From the NCBI GenBank assembly GCA_036429605.1, contig CM071590.1, positions 6,758,001-6,822,000 of the forward strand: a stretch of DNA of 64,000 bases, given 5' to 3'. The position numbers were made by a program, and so were the translations under genes. The notes beneath the pieces were generated by a model. The model was not told the origin of the DNA, searched no databases, and saw nothing but the letters and a program-made list of their open reading frames with translations. Positions within the stretch are counted from its first letter, which is position 1. Each line of letters opens with the position of its first letter. Below, in pieces: positions 45,342 to 55,559 of this stretch. The stretch comes from Cladobotryum mycophilum (taxonomy: Eukaryota; Ascomycota; Sordariomycetes; Hypocreales; Hypocreaceae).

Positions 45342-46848
45342 TAGACAGTCCATTAATTGAGACGTTGTGCGTTTAAGCGACACAGCCGTAGGATAGAAAT
45401 AACTGCTGGGTAAATGTATGCATAACGAAATTCGATGATCCCTGATGATTTTGTATGTGCTCCCGTCCGGCCGCTCCGTGACTTCTTGCTGGTGAAGTAC
45501 TCTCCCCACCGAAAATAGAGTACATTCGCACTGGCTCCGGGTACAACCATTGAGTGCGAGCATGCAAGTAGTCATTTGTATCTGCACGTACTTGAGGGGC
45601 CGCGCGAAGCCCAAAGTTTACACGACGTTTATCCGAGTTACAAATACCTGGCTTCAAATCTTTTACTCGTCTCCTTCGTCACACACACAATTTATTACGC
45701 CCGGTGGCTAAGCCAATAGGGCAACTATAAGTAACTATACTACTTGCACATTTCTTAAGCTTTTTCTTGATCTCTTTAAGCCCATACAGCGTCCATATCC
45801 AGTTTCCGTCTTTGTACTTATTATCTCCGTGGAGGCATAGTAAAAGATGAAATAGGTATCGCGGGTTTAGTCAAATAACAATTACCCGTAGGCAACCCCT
45901 ACGGGTATAATCAAGTCTGTTGTTGACTCCGCAGTCAGCTTGTACCTTTAGAGTACCGTTACTAAATGTCTCAGCAAGGCGACTTGAGCCACTTCATGCC
46001 CTTTTACATTCGCTCTCAAGCTTGCAAGTAAAGTCGTATTTGGACTTTTACAAATTACTATTGTCGCTCTTAGTTCTTTCCCCGGATAACGTCTCATCCG
46101 TATCGCCTTAGATGTTCTTTCTTTTCAGGTAGTCAGGTGGCTTTTAGGCTAATAGCAACTAAATCATGCAATCTTATTGAGCAGCGGCCCGTATACATTG
46201 GCGGCGGATAACCTCGTATTAGCGTAGCAAGCCGTATCTCTGAGCATCCTCCGCTCATGAATTACACATTGAATGCGGTATATAAAGCTTTTTGCCATCA
46301 CAAAAATACAGTTTCATCGAGATAATTTAAGAGTGAAATCGTCAAACTCCAGCCGGCGGCAGCGGGACAGAACATAGCACAGTCGATGTACTAGCTGGCT
46401 GTCTGGGTCGCAGGAATGCCCGTCAGTATCGGCAATCTCAATTACTATGGCGCTGGACCTTTGACTCCCTAAGCGGTGTCTAAGCAAGTGCCAGTCTATG
46501 GCTGATCACATGTCAGGAGAACATCGGCTGGGGCACCGATAAGCTGTCTGTTTGATCTGCAACTTTCTGAATTCTCTCTCAGATTAGCAGCCAACGCGAC
46601 AAGTGTCTGTAACCGAGATCCTACCCAACCCCACCCCCACCTGGTTCAACCCAATGCTGAGCGGGGTCGCAACAGCCAGCCTCATTTCCTTCTTTCTAAG
46701 GTCTCTACGTTTTGTTTCTACTGTCTATGGGAGGAGTCGAATAGTTGGTATCTTTTAAGGCGCACCGCTCGAACCTCTCGCTGTTCTAGAACAGCGCAAG
46801 TTGACCTAAACAAATCGCCATCGACAAAACCCCGATCCGCAAACGAAA
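45342..46848. other. Intergenic, nothing supported
   Basis: About 1.5 kb without a convincing gene, RNA or repeat. It contains the promoter of the second NLR, but no TATA box stands out. Confidence 0.45.
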
Positions 46849-49800
46849 ATGTCGAACCACGAAGACTACACTGTTGGGTGGATCTGCGCCATTAGCACAG
46901 AGCGCGTCGCCGCAGAAGCCTTTCTTGACGAGGAACACGAGCCACCTGAATATGTCTCTTCCCATGACAACAATGATTATACGCTGGGTAAGATTGGGAA
47001 ACACAATGTCGTTATTGCCGTCTTGCCCGACGGTGAGTACGGAATAGCTTCCGCAGCTAGTGTCGCGAGAGATATGCTGCACAGCTTTCCTAATGTCCGA
47101 ATCGGTCTAATGGTAGGTATCGGCGGCGGTGCGCCAAGTGCCAAGCATGATATCCGTCTAGGCGACATCGTCGTCAGTGCTTCTCGCGATGGGAAAGGAG
47201 GTGTGTTCCAATACGACTTTGGTAAAACGGTACAGGATCAAAGCTTCCAACAGACTGGTTTCTTAGACCAACCACCGACGGCCCTAAGGACTGCTGTGAA
47301 CGGAATCAAGGCCCAGTACGAGAGGAAGGGACATCGGCTCGAAGAGACAATCATCAATATTCTTCAAAAGAACCCAAGGTTACGGCGGGAGTATAAACGG
47401 CCAGACCCAAGCAGCGACAGGCTATACAGAAGTGGGGTCGTCCATCCAGCGGGTGAGACAAGTTGTGCAGCCGTCTGCGGTGATGATCTCTCAATCTTAC
47501 TACCTCGAACTGAACGGACAGAAAACGACGATAATCCGGCCATTCACTACGGCACAATTGCTTCAGCGAATCAGCTAATGAAAGACGCCATGACAAGGGA
47601 CAGACTTGCTGCAGAGAAGGATGTTCTGTGTTTCGAAATGGAGGCGGCAGGGCTGATGAACCACTTCCCCTGTCTGGTCATTCGCGGTATTTGCGACTAC
47701 TCAGATTCGCACAAGAATAAAGAGTGGCAAGGGTATGCAGCAATGGCGGCTGCTGCGTACGCAAAAGATCTTCTTACCCGAATCCCTCCTAACAGAGTTG
47801 AGGCTGAGAAAAAGATCGGCGGCCTACTTAGTGAAAGTTAGTTCCTAGCCTCCTTGCTTCGTGTACTATAATACTAAATAAGCCTTTAAAGTCGATCAGA
47901 AGATAGATACTGTCAGCCAGAGTCTTTCGTTCATCAAAATTCCAGTTGCGGAGGGGGCAGCTTTCGACTCTTATGCCGAGGAGCAGAACCCAGTCTGCCT
48001 GCCAAAAACCCGAATCGAACTCCTCCATCAAATATCGGAATGGGCCGAGAACCCGACTACCAAGTCAATTTTCTGGCTAAATGGTATGGCGGGGACTGGA
48101 AAGTCAACTATATCCCGCACTATCGCCCGATCCTTTGCTAGCACTGGCCATCTAGGCGCCAGTTTCTTCTTCAAGAGAGGAGAGGGTGACCGGGGAGCTC
48201 CGCGAGATTTTTCACGACAATAGCCGCTCAGTTAGCAGCAAGAAAACCCACTATCGCTTCTTATATCAAGAGTGTAATTGATGCCGACTCTGCTATCGGC
48301 GACAAGGGACTAAAGGAGCAGTTCGACAAGCTTATCTTGCAGCCTCTAACCGCGATTTCACTAAATGCTAAAAAAGGCGAATTTCTTGTCATAGTCATCG
48401 ATGCCCTAGATGAGTGCGAGCCAGAGGATAAAGTCAAACTTATCATTCACCTTTTTGCTAGTGCTAAGAGCTTAGGCTTAAAAATCGTTGCCACTAGCCG
48501 ACCAGAGCTTCCAATTCGTCTCGGCTTTGCTAAGCTCAAGGGTGAATATCAAGATGTCATTCTTCATGAAATATCCAAGCCTGTGATCGAACACGACCTA
48601 GCGGTTTTCTTAAGGCATGAGTTAGCGATAATCCGAGAAAATTATAATGAAACAGCGCAGAAGCACCGACAACTAGATGCAGACTGGCCTGGCCAATCTG
48701 GTCTCGATGCTCTAGTTACGATGGCAATCCCGCTCTTCATTTTCGCTGCCACTGTGTGTCGCTTTCTCGCTGATCGCAAATGTGGAAACCCCGACGAACG
48801 ACTTCGCAAGGTTCTGGACTACCAGACAAGAAGCCAAGAGTCCAAACTTGATGCGACTTATCTACCTGTCCTTGATCAGCAGATCATAGGGCTTTCTGCA
48901 CGGGAGCGAGATGAGGTTCTGCAACAATTTCGACAGATTGTTGGCTCAATCGTGGTTCTCACAAGTCCTTTATCAACATCTGCCCTAGCACAGCTCCTTA
49001 GCATTCCTAGACATACCATCGATGTCAGATTAGATATGCTTCATTCGGTCCTAAGCATACCACCATCAGCTAAGTCACCAGTGAGGCTACTACATCTCTC
49101 TTTCCGCGACTTCCTATTGGATCCCGAGAAGCAGAGGGGAAACCCCTTCTGGGTCGATGAGGCACTAGCTCATACGCAGATGGCAGCTAACTGTCTGCGC
49201 ACTATGAAACAATTCCTCCGAGAAGACATCTGTAATCTACGGAAGTTAGGACTGGAAGGTTCCATAGTTGACAGTCAAAAGGTCAACGCAGATATTCCTG
49301 CTGAACTCCAGTATGCCTGCCTAAACTGGGTATTCCACCTCCAAGGCGCGCGAAATCATGGTGATTATGGGGAAGCCTTTCAATTCCTAAAACAGCATTT
49401 CCTGCACTGGATTGAGACGTTAAGTTTAATGCGACGAGCACCGGAAAGCATCAAGATAATTAAAAGTCTACAAGCTGTTCTACAGGCAAGTTTATATAAT
49501 AATCTACTAGATAAAGCTACTAACTCTATAATAGAAAGAGAGTACTAATTTATTGTCTGACTTTTTAAATGACTCTATACAGCTTCTTCGCACTAATTTA
49601 TCAATTATTTGTACTGCACCTCTTCAGATATATTCTTCAGTCCTTCTATTTGCTCCGCGCGGGGGTATTATTAGGAACTTGTTTGAAGGCGCGATACCTA
49701 ATTGGATACATCTCAAACCAAAGACAGAGAGCAATTGGGCTCAATGTATCCAGAAACTCGAGGGCCATAGCGACCGGGTCCAGTCGGTAGCCTTCTCGCA

Positions 49801-50545
49801 CGACTCATCGCTCGTGGCATCGGCCTCACACGACCGCACGGTCCGGCTATGGCGCGCCGACACGGGCGACTGCGTCCAGACACTCGAGGGCCATAGCGGC
49901 TCGGTCCAGTCGGTAGCCTTCTCGCACGACTCATCGCTCGTGGCATCGGCCTCAGGCGACCGCACGGTCCGGCTATGGCGCGCCGACACGGGCGACTGCG
50001 TCCAGACACTCGAGGGCCATAGCGGCTCGGTCCAGTCGGTAGCCTTCTCGCACGACTCATCGCTCGTGGCATCGGCCTCACACGACCGCACGGTCCGGCT
50101 ATGGCGCGCCGACACGGGCGACTGCGTCCAGACACTCGAGGGCCATAGCGGCTCGGTCCAGTCGGTAGCCTTCTCGCACGACTCATCGCTCGTGGCATCG
50201 GCCTCAGGCGACCGCACGGTCCGGCTATGGCGCGCCGACACGGGCGACTGCGTCCAGAAACTCGATATTAGTGGTATATCTCACTTATCATTTACATCTG
50301 ATAATTTGCACCTCCTTACAAATGTCGGGACGTTCATTACAGCAGAAACCAAGCATAATTTCCGTGCTATTGGCTACGGATTCAGCAGAGACCGCTGTTG
50401 GATTACATGGAATGGAAATGACTTGCTCTGGCTACCGGTAGACTATCGGCCGTCTTGTATGGCAGTCAGTAAGTCAACATTAGTGGTTGGCTGTCACTCG
50501 GGGAGAGTTTTGGTAATTGCATTTTCTACAAAATTCAGGCCTTAA
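46849..50545 (+). CDS. NLR protein: nucleoside phosphorylase, NACHT, WD40 (one frame break)
   Basis: Tripartite fungal NLR of about 1,197 residues. Exons are 46849-47836, 47892-49485 and 49535-50545. Residues 1-300 are a PNP_UDP domain (YTVGWICAISTERVAAEAFL, GLMVGIGGGAPS, FEMEAAGLMN, GICDYSDSHKN), used in such proteins as sensor or effector. The NACHT has Walker A GMAGTGKST near residue 396 and Walker B VIVIDALDECE near 499. Four near-identical WD40 repeats start near 930. Intron 1 has a GTTAGT donor. Intron 2 is of the GC-AG class (GCAAGT...CTAAC...TAG). The frame breaks at a five-T run (48208-48212); one extra T gives DFFTTIAAQLAARKP, the family consensus. The predicted role is cytosolic non-self recognition or cell death. 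Confidence 0.87.
49745..50248 (+). repeat. Four 126-bp WD40 units with high internal conservation
   Basis: Units start at 49745, 49871, 49997 and 50123. Units 1 and 3 encode ASASHDRTV, and units 2 and 4 encode ASASGDRTV, so a two-unit (252-bp) block seems to have been duplicated. Unit 1 differs mainly at its start (CIQKLEGHSDRV instead of CVQTLEGHSGSV). Confidence 0.93.
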
Positions 50546-50869
50546 AGTGTACAGACCTAAGCTTATTCTCTTTTTATAATAACTTTGTAAAGGAGGGTTG
50601 GAGGGGACTGGGTTAATTTATACCCCGCAGGTCTTATTCTTTAATTTCTATGGAGTAGAATCTTCTAGATTTTAGAGTTACGGTAATGATGCGAAGTGAG
50701 ATTGTAACGTGCGCCACATGAGTATCACGAATACATGCAATAAGACACACTGGGACATCTTGTTAAAAGCTTGCCCTTACATCACTCGTTGCAATTTTCT
50801 GAATTATGTCCAAAATTAACTTTCATAGTTTATTTCAGAACGAGATATACTATGGAATCATCAGTGGGA

Positions 50870-51060
50870 AACATAGAATAGACAGTATGAAACTTGGATG
50901 ATAAAGTTAAGATGATAAGTTGGGATGGTGGAATTGGGACGATAGATTGGATGATACAGTTGGGATAATAGTACTGGGCTGACGGCTGACAGGATTAGCA
51001 TAGCGCAATTTGGGACAACGGAATTCGGGAAAGCGGAATTGGTATTGGAATATTCTTAAA
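50870..51060. repeat. GGGATGAT-rich degenerate tract
   Basis: Degenerate words such as GTTGGGATGGTGGAATTGGG and GATAGATTGGATGATA recur without a fixed period. This is the complement of the TCCCAT-type tract that follows the first NLR. No gene. Confidence 0.55.
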
Positions 51061-51122
51061 TATAAGAATATTTATTCTAATATTAAGCGTATATTAATGT
51101 ACAAATAGTTACAAGTATGTAT

Positions 51123-53532
51123 CTAAATTTTATATCTGCCAAAGATGTCATAGTTATGTATAGTTGTTAAATGGTTCTTAAAGGCATCGGTAGTTACACA
51201 GGTAAACGCCTTTTCCTCGCACCGCGGCTCAGGACAAGCAACGGGACGTTGACTAAGATTCTTGAAGTGCCTTGCTTCAATGTGGCGCCGCGCACCATAT
51301 TTATCAGAATATTTGATGCGTCGGCCATCTGATGACATGTCCTCATTCCAAAAGCACAAAAAGCATTGCTGGATGTTGCATTCCGTGGGTTCCTCCATTT
51401 TCGGTCGCATAGCTAACTTGATGGAAGGAGCAGTAGCTTTCTTTTGTCGGAATTCCTTTCTCTCCCCAAGCGTTATCATCGCATGCAACGTGCATATCCT
51501 ATGTCTTAGCCGCATCTGGGTTTCCAGATTACTCGCATCGGCACAAATGAACTCGGCGAGAGTCTTTCGCTCAGGCAAGGTGTAGGAAGGTTTCGGCGGC
51601 ACACTTGGAGTCCCTGATTCGATGGCTGGGTTCTCTTTCTTTTGCAGTTGCCGATTAATCTCCTTGGTACTGGATTCTTTGAAGTATGCTTTTCTTTGTT
51701 TCATGGCCTCACGCTCTAGAAGCTTTTTCCGACAATTGATGAGCTTGCGTTTCGTGGTATCATATTGTGTCCACAGCTCAGGGTTTACTTCCTTTGCCTT
51801 TCCGATTGTGCCATACTTGGAACGAATCGCCTTTTTAAGACTGTCTCGATTCTTTGTGAGCGCGATAATTACCCCCTCGTCTCGATATCGGCAGAGATGG
51901 CTCCGGTGGGCGCACTCGGATCGGCATCTCGACTCATGTGGGTTGCCATTTCTAATAACCTTTGGTTTGGGGGTCGTTTGAGGAAAGCAGCCACAGTGTC
52001 TACCTAAACACGTGGGTTTATGTATGCTTGATAAGTCAGGTCGCTTGCATGGCTCATAACTTGTTGAAGCTGACCCTGCGTTCCAACCTCTGCTTAAAGT
52101 CAGCCGCTTAATCTAGCAAGCAGTGTTGGTTTCTTACTTTCAATAGCTTCGCCTCCACCTCGTCGGATAGCGTATGGTTTCAGAACCTGCCGGAAGCCTG
52201 CGATCATACCAAGCTTCCTAAGATCTCTTCGATACGTATCGTAATAGAGTGCCTCGGTTTTCGATGTACGGCATATTCCATCTTCTTGCTTTATTGGCTG
52301 CCGGAAAATCGGGGTGTTGAGGATATCTTTGCGCCAATGAAAGTCCTCTGATTCTCTCGATACCCTGACCCTGGCTGAGTAAATATCAGAGACAGATCTG
52401 ATACCTGACTCAAAGGCATTGTCAAGAAATGCAAGGGCCAGAAAGGGAATTGTTGCATCAAATAACAGATTGTCGACTTCGGATATAGTAAACGTTTTTC
52501 TGGTCACGTATTATTAGCAGTCGTTTTCAGAGTATACCAGAGCAACTCACGGAAGTGGTTTGCGATCCCATCCCTTCGTGTATCTCAGCGTCACTTCCAT
52601 CACCAACCTATCCCGCTCACCATCCCCGCCTTTAATAAGGTACAGCTTGATGTCCTTGTAGCAAAGGGTCTTGAATTCGTTCTCCATGTGCTCCTCATCA
52701 TCTGACTCCCCTGATTCATTATGGTCTGGATCCATGGATTCATCATCCTCCGACTTTATAAGTTCGTTATCTTCCGGTTTTATAGGCTCGTCCTCGTCCA
52801 TGTCCCATATACTTTTCTTTCCGTCCCATCGATAATAATGATCCTCAATGGCAATTTTGTTTGGCTTTCTGTAAGTCAAAACACGGGGTCGTGTTGCCGT
52901 GTATGCCTGGATCAGAATAAGGAGTGCTAGTTGTATCCGTTGACGCTCATTAGCAAAAGTAGCTTGGTCAGAGACCCAATGAGTATATTGCGCCCTATAC
53001 AGATCATCCACATTCATAACAGGCTTCTCTCCCCTAGATTTGTTAAGATTATATCTCTCTGTGAGAAATTGCTCGATATATTAGTGTTAGGTAAGTAAGT
53101 GGCAGTTAATCATCTTGTTCTAAGAGACTTACATTAGTAATGGCCTTTTTTTCATCTGCCGGAAAGTCTTCCCCCGTTGATTCCCGGTAGAGCATAAAAA
53201 AATCTCTTGTATGAAGATATGGTGGTTTTCTTTCGTATATTCGGGTACATATCGATTATCTATTCAAGGAAATTGTAAATTCTGTTTTTGTTTAACTCTC
53301 TTAGAAGCTCTTTATCATCCCTGCCCATATGAACAGAGTATCTTACAGTCATTAGCCAGGTAACACCCAAGCGCATATTTACATACCGCATCCATTTTTT
53401 CTTCATTTGGTGCATGCCCTCTGTGGTTGTGGCTGCGTAGAGTTTTGGCTCTGGAAGCCCGTCAATTTGCCGATATCTTCGTTTATAGTACTCAGGGCTA
53501 CACTGATATCGTACCACCCCTTTTGCAGCCAT
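51123..53532 (-). pseudogene. DUF3435 tyrosine recombinase (Starship captain-like), decayed
   Basis: The protein can be followed over four exons (53532-53133, 53056-52551, 52499-52138, 52089-51123) with good splice sites, about 740 codons. Family blocks appear in order: N-terminal DNA-binding part to RIYNFLE, then EKPVMNVDDLYRAQYTHWV, YTATRPRVLTY (catalytic Arg region), TLCYKDIKLYL, VMEVTLRYTKGWDRKP, LDNAFES, LYYDTYRRDLRKLGM, PYAIRRGGGEA, QQVMSHASDL and YQAYINPRV (recombinase His/Tyr region). C2H2-like zinc fingers end the protein. Damage: TAG at 53260 (FLEW expected), TAG at 52004 (a Gln codon likely), and frame breaks at the seven-A run 53196-53202 and five-C run 51872-51876. The two stops fit RIP. 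As read it is non-functional. Not every DUF3435 gene is a captain. Confidence 0.85.
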
Positions 53533-54055
53533 TATTGCGAATGTATGGATCAGACTAAAAGAGTAGTGCGTGGGTTTGTTATTGCGTGTGCCTAAGTAAA
53601 AGATAGGGAAAAAGATAGATGTAGATCGATAAGGTATCCCCTAGTGCAAGTTCAATGGTCAATGTCTTCTGTTTTTTTCCCACTGTATGCAAAGGCAGCT
53701 TACACATTTATATTTTCTCTAAGGTTACCAAAAATATCACGCGCGGCAGAATCGTGTGGGGCTGCTGTGTCTTGAAAATGGGGGCCCACACACCCGGCGC
53801 TTAGCAAAACCTCCTCCAAAAGCAGCACCAGATCTTCCAAAAATGAAAACCATCTATCCCGAGAAAAGATGCCAAATTACCATAACTTGCATTTATGCTG
53901 TAAAGATTGGGGCCGTTTTTATAAGCGCTTCCACTAACCTTTATATGACTGGATTTGTGACATTATCTAGGTAGATTCTTGGTGGTCTATGAGAAGAATC
54001 CAAGTAGAATTGAGAGCGCGGGTTCTGTAAACTTGTGCCTAGTTAACATGCCTCT
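53533..54055. other. Upstream of the recombinase; no gene
   Basis: No coding sequence is supported. If the recombinase were a captain, the element end would be expected in this stretch, but I see no clear target repeat. Confidence 0.45.
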
Positions 54056-55016
54056 TTAGAAAGTCAATTTGTGCTTTAATATTCTGCTCAAAGAACCCCC
54101 CTGATAAGGATCAAAATGCCCACAGTCAAGTTTGACCAACTCCTTGCCCTCTCCAGCTTTCTTAAAAGCACTCAGCGAGTCTTCTGCACGAATAATTGAG
54201 TCCTTCATCGCCACAACCATTAACATTGGTCGGGGTGCAATACGATGAACGTACTGAACCGGCTCATGCTTAAACATGTGATAATATGTCTGCAGTGTGA
54301 TTTTGTTCTCCCACTCAACTCCAGGAGGCAACTTGATCTTGGAGACAACCCGGTAGAACGCTGCAGATTCTTCAGTTCCCAGAATGGCGCCGTGTTCCGA
54401 CGCCTTGGCTTCCTCTGCCGTCTCAGACCACAAACGTGTATACTGAACGGGCACCGAATGGTCTCGATTGGCATACACTGCAAGCACAGACTCCTTTGGA
54501 GCAGCACGCATAGCAGCCTCTCCTGATACGAAGGGAATTTGGGAAATCACTGCTTTGACCCGAGGATCAACTGCCGCAGCGGTCAGAGCATTCCCTCCAG
54601 AGCCACTGGAGCCCCAAACAACCACTTGCTCCGGATTGACCTCTGGTAAAGTTAACGCATAACCAACACCGGCGTGAATGTCCTCAATCTGTCGCCAAGG
54701 ATCAGTTTCATTCCTTGGGAGGCCATCACTCTCACCCCAGCATCGGTTGTCATAAATGAGCGAAGCAAAGCCAGCTTCCTGGAAACGAGTTGCATAATGT
54801 TCGAGAAAAACTCCTTCAAGGCGGATAGCTACACATGAGGATACTTAGCAGCGTTCTTTTATACTATGGCTTCCAGCTCAAAGTTCCGAGGTGACTTACA
54901 CCATGTGACATGACAAGTACTGGAGCATGTGTCTGGTCGCGTACGGGATAGAACCATCCCCGGAGTGTTAGACCATCATATGTCTTGAATTCAATATCGC
55001 GTCGGATTCCAGACAT
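54056..55016 (-). CDS. Alpha/beta hydrolase, secondary-metabolism type
   Basis: Two exons, 55016-54902 and 54828-54056, join in phase across a 73-nt intron (GTGTAA...TGTAG) to give 295 residues. The fold shows the N-terminal strand pair (FKTYDGLTLRGWFYPV), LVMSHA, LIYDNRCWGESDG, the nucleophile elbow VVWGSSGSGGN (Ser about 112), Asp in VAMKDS (about 247) and His in DCGHFDPY (about 275). This fungal group includes thioesterase- or esterase-like enzymes of metabolite clusters; the substrate is unknown. ATG 55016 is preferred because a TATA box lies 160 bases upstream, while the longer frame to 55214 starts before that box. It is divergent to the CoA ligase across 543 bases, suggesting joint control. 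Confidence 0.82.
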
Positions 55017-55171
55017 CTTGGCGGGCTTTTCAAGTGTTGATGAGGTGATTCTCTCAAGGCTGGTGGCGATTGTAAAGGGCTGATTCCTGTTTAGATTTGA
55101 TAGCCGAGCAAGAGAGAGTAACTGAGAGGCGACGAGTCTTATTTCTTCAAGACTTCGGATGATCCCGTCAG

Positions 55172-55178
55172 TTATATA
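55172..55178 (-). promoter_or_regulatory. TATA box of the hydrolase gene
   Basis: TATATAA on the minus strand, about 156 bases before the ATG at 55016. The region shared with the divergent ligase also holds a CACGTG E-box near 55483. Confidence 0.45.
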
Positions 55179-55559
55179 GACTCTAGCAGCAATACAAGCT
55201 CGGTATTTGTTCATAGAGTGTACAACTGCCGAATTTCGCTGCCGGCGTCCAAATGGTCCATTTCGACCGGGTTCGGCCGAAATCGATCAAGATACCGAAT
55301 CGATCATAATGACTCAAGAGATCTCACGCTAGAGGCTCCTTTTTCTTCGTCAAGACGGTAGCAGCTCAGAGTATACGGAATTCGGACGAGATAATATGGA
55401 TTTGGTCAATTGCACAACCCCATACGAGTAGCGAACGGGCGTTCGTTGGCTTGTCTGTGGAGATTCTCAATGCTGATATCACGTGGTGACTTTTCACTCT
55501 ACTTATATCATTGACCAAGGTCTCCATCTCTGTAAGAAACCAACAACCACCATTTCACA

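Noticed and set aside
49713..50241. Two long minus-strand open frames (161 and 166 codons) with repeated RRLPTGPSRYGP-like text
   Set aside because: They are antisense shadows of the 126-bp WD40 repeats of the second NLR; the repeats keep all frames open.
53533..53760. Precise Starship end next to the recombinase
   Set aside because: No convincing terminal or target repeat could be matched to a partner elsewhere in the window.
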